NCBI RefSeq assembly: GCF_039555335.1
Contig: NC_092628.1
Span: 68,018,292-68,082,291 of the forward strand
Direction of reading: 5' to 3'
Source: Amphiura filiformis
Taxonomy: Eukaryota > Echinodermata > Ophiuroidea > Amphilepidida > Amphiuridae
Length of the DNA: 64,000 nt
The notes below the pieces were generated by a model that did no database searches, was not told the origin of the DNA, and worked only from the letters and a program-made list of their open reading frames with translations. Position numbers and translations under genes: made by a program. Positions 1 to 10,880 of this stretch are shown piece after piece. The number at the start of each line of letters is the position of its first letter. Within the stretch, counting starts at the first letter, position 1.

Positions 1-67
1 TTTTTTGCCAACATGGAGTGTGCTATGGTTTCCAAACTTTCAGGGATGGTGTATAAGCTTAATATCT

Positions 68-209
68 AAATTCTCCCGCCAGCTTTTTTGGATAAAGTGT
101 TTAATTTTTTAGAAAATTAATTTTTAAATTTTAGATTTTAGGGAAATTTAGAAACACCTATAACTTAAAATAGAAACACTTAATTAAAAAAAAGCTGGCG
201 AGAGAATTT
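68..209. repeat. Short inverted-repeat (hairpin) element
   Basis: The ends are near-complementary: AAATTCTCCCGCCAGCTTTT at the left matches the reverse complement of the right end, with one C/T difference. The centre is AT-rich and also partly self-complementary. It looks like a small MITE or foldback remnant. No target duplication was found. Confidence 0.6.
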
Positions 210-1359
210 TTTAAATTTGATTACCTTTCATATGACACCTTGTTTGTTGAAATTGGACCTATAGTTAGCTCCAAAAAAATTCTAGAATTTAGGTAATTTA
301 GTGTTTCTAGAAAAGTCAAGAAAATTGAAAAAAGTACTAACATTACCATTTTATATCTCCTTTGTTAAGGCCAATATCTTGGAAAAAATTGCTGTCCTTT
401 ATTAAGTAGCATTTTGCAATAAAATAAATTTAAAACCAGATTTATGCAGTGGGTATAAAGAAGAGAAAATCACATTTAAACAAATTACTTGTTTTCAAAA
501 ATTAAGCTGATTTGAAGAACTTGGCAACATGCCAAAAACATGCCGTGTGTAAAGTCTATGGGGTTTTCCAATCACAAAAAATTACAAAAGTCAAAAACGC
601 TCTTTTGGAAAAAATTGAAAATTGGCAGGTGAGTTTTTCTCACCAATCTCCACATTCTGTATCATTTTCAAGCAAAGACAAAATGAAGTATTTGCATGTA
701 ATCTGTAATTCATATACTGTCAGTATATAAAGTAGCTACATGTATTTGAATGGGGCTTCAAGTTTGTCAATACTGCCGTTTTCTTTGGTTTTTGCCAAAT
801 TTTTCAATTCAAAATACCACAAAGACTAATCCTTCACTTTTAAGCAATTTATAAACAATTTTTTTGACACTTGTGCTGGGATCACTGAATGGGTCTTTAA
901 TATAATTTTTGTGCAGAGATCCAAGATGCAATTAGCAAATGAGTAATTTTTTGCTAATTTTGAGTTATAAACCAAACAAAGTGGTCACATTTTTCATTGT
1001 TTTCAGCGATGTGAAAATAATTTGTCTCCAAACCCACATCTGTGATCAAGCCATCAGACAAGATGGTGAAAACTTAGAATAATATTAGAAATTTTATATT
1101 GGATTTGGCTGACACAGCATCACTTATCCTACAAATGCATCTCTACACAGATAACTGATTTTATGCGATAAAACTACTCATTTTGCTTGTTTGCATCATA
1201 ATTATTGTCTCCTGTCACCAGCTGTTATAGTTTGCGATTAGTAATTTTATTACTCATAGTGCAACAGACGCATTGGCAGTTTGGCACAATGTAAAGCACA
1301 TATTGGTAGAGACCATACTGCTTATTTTGAAAATGTAAATTAACAGCTTATTATTGGTC
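210..1359. other. AT-rich 3' flank of the MFSD6-like gene
   Basis: No conserved coding region is seen; the short open frames here have no recognisable protein content. The right part is probably the 3' untranslated region of the minus-strand MFSD6-like gene, because a polyadenylation signal lies about 110 bases past its stop. Confidence 0.5.
1246..1251 (-). promoter_or_regulatory. Candidate poly(A) signal of the MFSD6-like gene
   Basis: The minus strand reads AATAAA here, about 110 nt downstream of the stop codon at 1360. It is the nearest such hexamer after the stop. Position only; no transcript evidence. Confidence 0.45.
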
Positions 1360-3551
1360 TTAAAACGTATCCTTCTTGAGTGCATTTACCAGCCAGTCCT
1401 CTGCATCATCAGATGATTCAAATATATCATCATCGTCATTGTTATTGTCCTCCTCATCCCGTAAAATCTTTGAATAATGTAGTTTTCTCTTCTTGGGCAC
1501 ACACAATGCGACTATAATTAGTACTGCAGACCAAAACAATGCTACAATTGAGAAACAAAGGAACATGGTTTGTCTTCCATGATGATCATATATTACTCCC
1601 GATATCACACTTCCATTGGAGGATCCAATTCCATAGTATAACACCACCATGACGACTTGCATTATCCGCTGCATTCCGGGAGGTGCAGCGTGTTCCGCAT
1701 ACATCATGGCGGACTCCCACATTGCACCTTTACAAAATATGTTTAGAATCTCTATAGGGATAGCTGCCCATGGGTTCCACAGATACGAGAAATACAAGAG
1801 ACGTGCAGAGAGGGCGAGTGACGCTAATCCAAAAACACCCATGTGCCCAACTTTCTTTGTTAGCAGTCCAGAAGCACACAGTGTTGGCATTTCAGCAACA
1901 GCTGAAGCTGCTACAGTAAGCCCCATGACTATCTCAGAACCACCTAGATCTTGAATGGCCCAAAACATAAAGTTCTGAATACTTGCTGACAAAAAACCTA
2001 CTAAGAGTAAAGTAATGACAACCATAATATTGTTGAAATCTGACAGCAGGAGCACCAAGCCACGAAAGAGTTTATCGTATTTAAGAGTTTTGCCAGAATC
2101 TTGCATTGGGTAACAAAATGCTAGCAAGAATGCTATACCACATAAGACGGCAAATGCATAAAAATGAATCATAATACGGTCTGCATCAAAAAATATCTCG
2201 CAGTCTGAAAAATGCACAACAACGGACACGGCAACTGCTCCGATGCCCATACCGATGAGACTCACAAAGTGATGGCGCCATATTTGTCAACTTCATCAAT
2301 ATGATCTAATGTTTCATAGAGGGCATCGTCGCAAATTTTGTCTGCCGGAGAAGCCAGAATTTCACCTAGAATAACAATTACAAGGACGGTCATGTATGTG
2401 ATATACTCTACCTGACGAATAGTCTCCTCTTTAAATACCTCTGTTTCCTTAGTATTATCAGGAGACTCATTACTTTGATTACCTCGATTACCATCATCCT
2501 CTTGAGTTTTGTTCTCCTCAAAATTCTCATCCATCAAAGAATGTCGCTTTGATTTATATCCCTGATATTCCTCCTGTACATTGTTCACAGTGTCCGTATT
2601 ATCTTCTAACTTCCCAAGTAACTGACCAAGGTATTTCATTGCCTTCTCATAATCATCATTACTCATACTATCACCACTTTCATCCTCAGAATGCACAGCA
2701 TCATTTTTGTATTTGTCAGCATCCCATCTGTCATTGTTTTGTTCATTAATATTCTCATCATTTGAGTTAAAGTCATTATGATGAGGTTGATTTTGAGCAC
2801 CAATATGACCATTGTCCTTTTCTACACTATGTCCATTAGTTTCCTCATTGTTGGAAGACTTAACATTAGAGCGCACCTCACGAGTTGTGAAGGTGTCATG
2901 CACAGTGACTACATCTGTTAAATCTCTTTTAGATACGGCAGGCACAATATTATTGTTGGTTGAGTTGATTATATAGAGCTCTGAGGGAGTTGCTGGGGAA
3001 GCTACATGTACATCTGGAATTGGGGTGCCATCATCTATATTATCTTTGGTTGAGCTTGTTACATAGAGCTCTGTGGGAGTTGCTGGGAGAGCTGTTACAT
3101 CTGGAGTTGGAGTGCCGTCATTTAAATTGGTATGGAAGACATAGTGTTCAAGTTTGTTGAATAAAGGACTTATAACATAATTTTGCTTATGACTGTTGTT
3201 GGTAAGCTTGTGATTGCTGCTCTGGCAGAATTCAAGTGATGTATCATGGTTAAGAGGTGGGATCAGAGTAAGACCAAGATTTGCCCCAATCATCGTCAAG
3301 ATGGCCGTCATCAAGATCACTCGTCTCTTGTTATGTCTTATAGCGCAATGAATCCAAAATGGTGTTGCCAGCAATGCTGCAAATGGCTTGACCCCAAGGA
3401 TGACACCTGTCTGAGTGGCGGTCAAGCCAAGATGACGGAAATAGATGGTTAAAAATGGAAATAAACAAGCTTTACCAGCAGAATAGATGAAGTAAAAAAA
3501 TCCAACAAAGGCTAAAGTTCTTGGCACGTTGACTCGTTCTGTTCGTGGCAT
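1360..3551 (-). CDS. MFSD6-like major facilitator protein, intron-less, one frameshift
   Basis: This is a multipass membrane protein of the MFS_1-like/MFSD6 family, whose substrate is not settled. It reads as two frames, 3551-2262 (429 codons) and about 2265-1360 (301 codons), giving about 730 residues against 791 in human MFSD6 as I recall. The N-terminal part has three membrane helices (residues ~11-33, 44-66, 74-98), then a polar, acidic loop of about 270 residues containing two copies of a DGTPxPDV...PATPxELY repeat, then a helix with GEILASPADKICDDALYETL. The second part has the family hallmarks FMFWAIQDLGGSEIVMGLT, YLWNPW and AEHAAPPGMQ, and ends in an Asp-rich tail. The junction falls at the family's YGxxRLWGSxGxG motif: the first frame ends KYGAITL-stop, the next begins SLIGMGIGA, so one missing base explains the break. 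The ATG at 3551 is the first after an in-frame TAA 14 codons upstream. Either a pseudogene, a polymorphism or a sequence error; a retrocopy origin would explain the lack of introns. Confidence 0.85.
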
Positions 3552-4344
3552 GATGGCTGCTGATGTGGCAAACTTGGATTGAATGTTATTTTAGCACTCT
3601 TACTTGATGTAATAATACTTTGGTCCAGTTGTTTCAACCAGTACTGCTGGAAGTTGTCAAGAAACTAATTGCGGAGCTGTGATACCCTCAGAATAGGTGT
3701 GCACTCAGAGCAATGTGAACAATACTAGTAAAATACCACTGCTAACCACTGTTGCTCTATCTTGGTTTTCTTTTTCCTTTTGCTTGACTTTGTTCTTTGC
3801 TTGATTTTTTTCTTTGGTTTTGTTCTTTGCTTGTAGTCTTGTGTTTGCTCTTACTGCCGCTCTCTGTTTTTGTTCTCTTTCTTCGGTCTTGGGGCTGCTA
3901 TTTGCTTTTGCTATTGTCTTCTTTGAGCTCTCATTTAGTTTGGTTCTTGTCAGGAATCACACCTGCACAAAAAGAATGAAGATATGATAAAAGGGGCAAA
4001 AAAATGGAACTGTTCACAGTACACCTATTCTCAATTTGTGATACAAATGTTTTATGTATAAAATGCATGCTTTCAACCTTGCATCTCATAGTTTCTTATA
4101 CAAACATCAAAACAAACATCAAGACAAACAAAAATATGCTTATTCTCATTATTAGGAGAATACAACTAAATTTTTCATTTCAGAGTGTCCCATATTAATT
4201 AAAAGCAGCCTGCTAGAAACCTAATTTGATTTCTTTGAAACTGTTTTGACTAACACCCTGTGAAGAAAACAGTTAACCAACCAAAAGTGTTACAATTTAA
4301 CAAAGGGAAAGGAGAAAAGAGTGTAAATGAGAAGAGAAATGGAA
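3552..4344. other. Upstream flank of the MFSD6-like gene
   Basis: Presumed promoter and 5' flank of the minus-strand gene. It includes a T- and CT-rich low-complexity stretch at about 3765-3950. No exon or clear core promoter motif could be supported. Confidence 0.4.
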
Positions 4345-5280
4345 GAATTAAAAGCCATAATTGTAACATTTACTATGGAGGAGGCCCTCAACATTTTTCA
4401 AAATTCTGTTTTTTACACGATACTAATATACCCTGCAAAATTCAAGACTTTAGGTCCTGTAGTTTTGTCAAAATCCAAGATTTTGAATAAAGCGCAGGAA
4501 CCGTCATTTAATTATTGCAATGAAATTAGTAAAACATGTATGCGATGTTCATAACACATTAAAGCCTTAATGTACGATCTTTTTAAATTTTTAGATTTTT
4601 CTTTTTTTCTTCTAAAATGATAATATGCAATCATTATGAAAGTTCCCAATACATTTGGACGCGAAAAACATTGGGAATTTGCAAAGAAACAACAACATAA
4701 ACTTCACCTCTATCACTCAAAACATCTCGCACTATTTGAATTACGACAGCGAAGTGCGGCCTCAGAGTTAGTCTCCTACGCTACCAATTTGAGTTACGCT
4801 CCTCCACATGTGGAGGGAGCGTAACTAAGCTAGTTTTGTACGAGACTACGGTTTGCGATCGTGGCCGACATAAAGTCATAATCTAAAAAAATTATGACTG
4901 TATGTCGGACAAACAGAAAAGCGTCCCGCTTTACTACAAATAGGACGAATTTGACAGTTTGCTCATAGATTGAAGTTAGAACATGTGTAAGTATTACAAA
5001 TATGCCAAAAAATCGGTTTTGAAAAAATAAAGGTAAATTCTGAAAAAAGATCGTACATTATGACTTTAAGTACATGGCGTGCGGAATGTACTTCATACAC
5101 ACATTATTGGATCATGTCGTAGCATGACCGACATGGCGGAGTGACACACATTGGCGACATCTGCGCTGATAAATTCCAATTTTCTTTGCTTTACCTTAGT
5201 TGTTCGGCTCAAAATAAAAAGGGGATATATCTGTCAGTAAAAGCTAACATTTTATGAAAAAGAAATACTAATCTATTTTT
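4345..5280 (+). repeat. Dispersed repeat family R1, copy A (interrupted)
   Basis: The two halves, 4345-4558 and about 5070-5280, match 12271-12681 in the same order and orientation. Shared words include AATATACCCTGCAAAA, GTAGTTTTGT, TAAATTCCAATTTTCTTTGC and AAAAGGGGATATATCTG. The middle is replaced by the inserted element at 4563-5065. Class unknown; there is no coding capacity. Confidence 0.75.
4559..5069. mobile_element. 503-bp TIR element with TTAA target duplication, inserted in R1
   Basis: Inverted ends AGCCTTAATGTACGATCTTT (left) and the reverse complement AGTCATAATGTACGATCTTT (right) bound 4563-5065. TTAA flanks both sides at 4559-4562 and 5066-5069. The uninterrupted relative at 12271-12681 gives the approximate empty site. 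A TTAA duplication and AG-starting ends fit Kolobok-like or piggyBac-like non-autonomous elements; the superfamily is inferred. The interior holds a small hairpin around 4792-4825. Confidence 0.75.
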
Positions 5281-5924
5281 TGGTTCTTATTGGCAGCTGC
5301 AGGGCCAAGTCAGCTAGGTAATGTTACAACTCTGGCTGTCAAGGTGCCATTTGGCTTGTGATTCGGGTATCCGTACACTTGTTTCTTTATAGCATTTAAT
5401 AACGATATAGTACATATTGTTCACCAAATAGCACCAATTGTGCACCAAATAGCATCAATTGAGTGTTCATTTTCAAATGTTTTTCACTTCAGAGGGCATA
5501 TCTCCTCATAATATACTCCCTGTGTATGGAATGGATGTTAAAAAATGACCATTTTGGCTTCTGTACTGGACATCATGCCTTTTTGTGATGCAAAAACTAC
5601 ATGTATAATACAAAAAAGAGTGTACAAAAGTGAACCAAATGGCTTCAATAAGGCCTTCACTTTCCCAACTTCTCGGGAGGAATATCCCCTGCGTATGGAT
5701 AAACAAGTCCCTGTTTTCTCACCTGGACACTTTATTTAAAAGCAATAATTTTTACAATGATAGTGTAAAATGGTTCACTTCACAATTGGCTTTCTTCGGG
5801 GATTCATGCATTTCAACAATTTTCTAACTTTTCCCAATTAAAATTGTTCCCAATCGTGTCAAAATGGTGCACCAAATGGCTTCAATTGGGCCTTCATTAT
5901 GCATAAGTTTAATGTGGGTGTTAC
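5281..5924. other. Gene-free stretch
   Basis: No gene is seen. The phrase CACCAAATRGC followed by TTCAATT recurs at about 5423, 5445, 5635 and 5872, so this is probably an old degenerate repeat. Confidence 0.4.
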
Positions 5925-6290
5925 GTGAATCCGATTGACACAGACTGGATGTTTATGAAATGCAATGCCTTACGGCAATGCTTGGAGTTTCCTTACTTGA
6001 CAAAATCCGCAACAATTCCATCAGACAAGAGTCTCAACATCACTAGCTCAATCAACTATGATATTTGCTGGAGACGTTTGAAATGGGCTGGGCATATCTT
6101 CCGGATGTCTCATCATCGGCTTCCCCCACCAAGCCTACATTAATGACTTCAGCAAGAAAAGACCACCAGGTTGTCCACCAACCAGATGGAAGGACCAAAT
6201 TCAGAGAGACCTGGGAATGAACCCACAAGAAGATAGACACAAGCAGCAGACAGAATTGAATGGTGGAGGCTTACTCAGCAGGGGGAAAAG
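5925..6290 (+). mobile_element. Decayed 3' end of a non-LTR retrotransposon
   Basis: The translated text contains WRRLKWAGHIFRMSHHRLPP followed, after a frame change near 6130, by RPPGCPPTRWKDQIQRDLG. That pair (W-x-GH-x-R-M ... RPPGRPxxRWxDxIxxDL) is the usual tail after the reverse transcriptase domain in RTE/Jockey-like LINEs. The polymerase core is absent and the frame is broken, so this is a dead 5'-truncated copy. Confidence 0.7.
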
Positions 6291-6303
6291 GGCCACAACA
6301 TCC

Positions 6304-6686
6304 CAGTGGCATAACTAGGGGCAGGGGGGGTGGGGCAACATGCCCCGGGTGCCACCCTTAGGGGGCGCCAAATTGACCAATTCAGCATCGATTCTGCGCC
6401 CCTCCAAGCGATGAAAGTCAACATTTTCATGCGCTTCACGCCCATTTCAGCACAAAATCAATTGAAAGAACATTATTCAACTTCCAGTAACCAAAATTAA
6501 TTAGTGGTAGGCCTTAAATTTGTCCAAAATTTTGCGTGCTCCACACAGAATTGTTTCAAGCATTGGTGGTGGGGGTATCCTTAGCCCTGGGAGCCACTGC
6601 CGGCATCAAAGATATTTTCAGGGGGGGAGGGTAGGCGCCAATTTTGTGTCTTGCCCCGGGTGCTACCAACCCTAGTTACGCCACTG
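6304..6686. mobile_element. Non-autonomous DNA element, CAGTGGCGTAACTAGGG ends
   Basis: The left end CAGTGGCATAACTAGGG and the right end CCTAGTTACGCCACTG are inverted repeats, and the GCCCCGGGTGC subterminal word is also mirrored. The CAGTG start is typical of hAT-type ends. The flanks CAACATCC and CAATGCGT do not form a clean 8-bp duplication, so the copy is old. A fragment of the same family lies at 15643. Confidence 0.7.
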
Positions 6687-8225
6687 CAATGCGTCATCTT
6701 GTGCAGATAAGTCAAGTAATGTGGGGGGGGGGCGCATCCCCCTCAGACAGACACCCCTGTGTTGGGCAAGCACAATTTAATGGCTGCGGATTCATTATCC
6801 ATAGGTTCACCAAGAAAATTTGACTCTTCAAAATCTGGTCAGCAATTTGGCATTGGAATGCATAGACCTCATCTCTTGCTGATCATCCAGATCGATTTTA
6901 AATAGCCTTTGCATAGATGCCGAAATCACAAGATGGATGGTTCAAAAAGATATGAACTTGTAGTAGTTGGAGAATATTCTGGATTCTAGACCCATTACAG
7001 CTATGATAACCCCAATGATAACTGTCCAAAGGAAGAGTAACTGACAATAAATTGTAGGTCTCGACAAATAGGCAAAAACACATCAACCTCAATATCACAA
7101 CACTATCCATTCAAGCAAATGATCTCAGGCTTGGTTGGATCATTTCTTTTTACAGTCTATGGTTGGATGGACTATAATTTTATCTGACTGAAACCAAATC
7201 ATTTACTTGACTAGGTGTACAGGTACAGGTCTACCAACTTATTGATTTTCTTCAAGCAACTTCCTCTTTTTGATTGTCACATTTTGTCATGGACTTTGTT
7301 TTGCTTTTGTGCACTCAAGAAATGTTCCATGCCATTTACCTACAATGATAAGAGGATCAAAATCAGAATCTGTGTCAAATGGCCAATTTCTTGCGATTAA
7401 ATCTTAATGCTAGTTCAAACATATGGTGTGTCAGTATCTGTGGTACAAAATGAGTAGGTCCTATATAGATTGCGAAGCAGTTGTAGGACTCGCGAAATCA
7501 GAGACATTAATAATAGTAGACCTATACATTAAATTACATACCGTACTCTCACCATATGACTCATTTGCTCAACTGCAGCAAAATACTGCTTAAAATCACA
7601 GTAGGTGTGTTGCCTACTTTTGAAAGTACTTTGAAAGTTTCGACCCTTATTTTTCAATTTGAATTGCAACTTTCATTTATCACTGATTTTGTTACTATTT
7701 TGAAGAAAAAAAAAAAAGAGAAATTTGAAGCCATTTAGAACTAGAAGGTTCCATTTAAAAAATGGACCCCATATTTTTTACATTTTGCTGTCACCGAATG
7801 CCAAAAACCATGCTCTCACCTAATGACCCCATTATTTTTTACATTTTGCTCTCACCGAATGCCCCTTACTGGGAAAGTGCCAGCCCATATCCATTTCATA
7901 TTGTACTAATTTGTAGTGCCCAACCCCAGGGTTGCAAGTGTGTCTCCACACTACATGTAAGATATCTTTCATGTAAAATTATCGAAAGAAACTTGTATGT
8001 AGCTACATATTATATCCGTCGCGTTTAGACGGTTATTATTTGTAAGTTTACATTCGAAAGTACTTATTTAAATTATTTTACAAGTAATTGTCGAACAAGC
8101 CTACAGTTTTGTTTTTATAATAAAATATTGTTGCATGCAATATTATTACTTTTACATCTAAGATTCAATTTCACGCATCAGAGGCTCCAGAAGATTTGTA
8201 ATATGGGGTGGTATCAATTATGAGG
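6687..8225. other. Gene-free stretch
   Basis: No gene is supported. At about 7762-7865 a ~60-bp unit (ACCCCAT...TTTTTTACATTTTGCT, then CACCGAATGCC) occurs twice in tandem. A run of G lies at 6723-6732. Confidence 0.45.
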
Positions 8226-8321
8226 CCTTCTCTGAGGCACGAAAGGAGGGGTTGGTGCCTTCTCTGAGGCACGAAAGGAGGGGTTGGTGCCTTCTCTGAG
8301 GCACGAAAGGAGGGGTGGGTG
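8226..8321. repeat. 32-bp tandem repeat, three copies
   Basis: The unit begins CCTTCTCTGAGGCACGAAAG and recurs at 8226, 8258 and 8290 with almost no divergence. That suggests recent expansion of a minisatellite. Confidence 0.9.
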
Positions 8322-10323
8322 TGGGAGGGGTGTCGATTGTACAGAAGCTAATAAATGCATGCATTTTATAAATTGTACCTTAAATTATGAATCATACCTT
8401 AAATTTTGAATTTTACCTTATTGAGGGCCCTTGGGTACTTGAGCCCACTAAACTGATTGGGGGTGCCTGGCTCCTAGGCCCCCTGGGACTGGGTCTGGAG
8501 CCACTGTGCATGAGTGTGAGGGGGTGAGCTGAGTCGAGTGAACGTTAAATTAGCAATGTACAAAATGGTCCACTTTGTGGTGACAATTTGTTTTTCTTCA
8601 AGAATCTTTTAAAATACCGTTTTCCCACCTTATGAGTTTGTCTGGTTTTTTGTGTCTCTGTTTCAACTCTTCCAAATTGTATCCCAAATTTGTTACCAGT
8701 ACTTTGTGACGGTAAAACATTACGTTAATTACAATGACTTAATGTAAAAACAAAAAACAATAAAAAGAAATGATGGAGAGAACATAATTTTCCTGAAGCT
8801 AGTTGTGAACAAATTTAATTATTGAATCATTGATTAGTAAACAATTGGTGACTTGTTCTATATGATTTCACTGTAATTAACCAGGGTGTGTCCACTATCC
8901 AAAATCAATATCTATGAAAGATTATAGTTAAAATGGAAATTGTAAAATTTTATGTTTTTTATGTCTTGTAATTTAATTCCAGATTTTTTTCAAAATAACA
9001 TTTGCCCTCTATGGGGGGGTCTTTTATTATCTGGAATAGCCCAATTTGGCCTACGGGTCATGAATTGAAATAAATTAAATCTGAATCTTTAAATGGATCT
9101 GATGTGGCCTTAAAACTGCACAACCACTGTAATAAAAACACCAGCTTGCACTAGTCTACCATGATAGTTCTGTTTATAATGTCACCACCACATATGGCAA
9201 TTTTCTAATTCATGTCAAACAGTCATGTTAATATGATGTTATGAAACACAATTGATAATGATAGCCAAAAGAGTATCATGTTTTCAAAGTGAAACTAAAA
9301 ACAGCACAAATTTGAGAGACATGATAAAAGCAAGTACCTAAGTTAGCTGCAGCACAGACAATTTCACTGCTTGGATCCGGATGTAGATGGATACAAATTA
9401 CAGAATCCAATGAACATGATGACCATTACCATGGTAACTACCATTCAATTTTATAAATTCTATTTCATTAAAAGGTGATAAAAGATAACAACCCGGGATA
9501 ACAACGTTGATAAATTTTGAAATTTCACCTGTGTCTATTTTGCTGAGAATGAATCTAAGCTGCTGCACCTATTTCATATGGGCATTGTCACCAAAATAAG
9601 GAAAACCAATTTCCAAAATAAAGTGTGAAAAATAAAACGAAAAAGATTAGAAAATTGGGAAAAAATACAAACTTGTGATTATTGCCAAATAGAGTTTAAG
9701 GCATCCCTTGCAATCATGTTTAAAATATTGATCATTTTTGAATAAGCATTTTATGTTTCATTCCATTATGATTTTCAAAATTGTTACAACATGGATTCTT
9801 TGCTTCATTTATTTTCTTAAATTCGCTCAAGAGGTGAAATAAACTGTGATAAATTTTACGGTTGAATAGATCTACAAAAGGCTTTTAGTTTGCAAGCTGT
9901 GAAATTTATCAAAGACAAAATATTTTCAGGTTTCTAGTATTGTGGCAATACCACCATCTGTTGCTAAATAGCTTGTATTTCATTTCAATGTGGGGTGATG
10001 AGCGAGTACAGGCATTATAATACACATTGTCATTTTAATATTATATTTTGTAATCTAAAAATACAGTGTTTTTACAGCCATATGGAACAAAGCTGGATTA
10101 TCTTTGCCAGCATATTAATATTATTAGCAAAAGCCAGGCAAGTTACAAGCTGGAATGTTTTCACACTGGAAACCAATTTGCTACAGTTTCCAATATTCTA
10201 TCATGCAATTTACAAAAGTATGGTATTTTAATTAAAATTTAATTAAAGAACTACTTTAGTACTTCGCATTATTCTACTTTGGTGTTTATTTACCAACAAA
10301 ACACTTACTAAAATTTCATCTTT
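8322..10323. other. Gene-free stretch
   Basis: AT-rich sequence with no supported gene, RNA or complete mobile element. A duplicated phrase ACCTTAAATT(A/T)TGAAT lies at 8378-8410. Confidence 0.4.
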
Positions 10324-10383
10324 AGCAGGGTCAGAATTTCGGCGTGAATCAGAGAATCGATTCTGCAAAATTCTGACCCTGCT
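10324..10383. repeat. Compact 60-bp hairpin
   Basis: AGCAGGGTCAGAATTT at 10324 pairs perfectly with AAATTCTGACCCTGCT ending at 10383, a 16-bp stem with a 28-nt loop that itself contains AGAATCGATTCT. It could be a tiny foldback element or a hairpin RNA; nothing distinguishes these. Confidence 0.6.
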
Positions 10384-10585
10384 TTTAATAGCCAGCTAGG
10401 TTATGTGAACATTTGCAATTTAATATTAAGGCTCTCACCTAACAGGTAATTATGTACTTGGGTACCTGGTTGAATTTGCAGATAGGAATCTACGTAGGCC
10501 TACAGGAAAAAACACAATTTTTTCTACAAAAATTGAAAAAGTTATTGACCCAAAAAGTACTTCCTATTCAAGGTTGGAAGTGGTG

Positions 10586-10880
10586 TAAAGCAGTATTCAG
10601 ACTTTTTATTGTACGTAAAATATTGTATGTAACATAATACGTTATTTAATCTATTTGCCATTCTATTTCCAGCAATGTTTAAGTTCTAACGAATGTTTGA
10701 TGACGAAAAATCGATAATATATTTCTGCGAGATATTACATGTAACATATTATCGATTTTTCGTCATCAAACATTCGTTAGAACTTAAACATTACTGGAAA
10801 TAGAATGGCAATAGATTAAATAACGATATATATTACATACAATATTGTACGCCTAATACTGGAGTCTGTGGAGCGCTTAA
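10586..10880. mobile_element. Palindromic MITE family M1, copy 1
   Basis: The 289-bp body is nearly one long palindrome: arms with ATCTATT(T)GCCATTCTATTTCC and GAATGTTTGATGACG are mirrored around about 10740. Ends are AGCAGTATTCAGACT and the reverse complement of ...CAGACTCC...GCGCT. TAA flanks both sides (10586-10588 and 10878-10880), as for PIF/Harbinger-type TWA duplications. A second copy is at 33684-33976. Confidence 0.8.

Noticed and set aside
2255-2275. GTGAGT splice-donor-like word at the MFSD6-like frame break (minus strand)
   Set aside because: The family motif continues directly across the break in the next frame, so removing an intron here would delete conserved residues.
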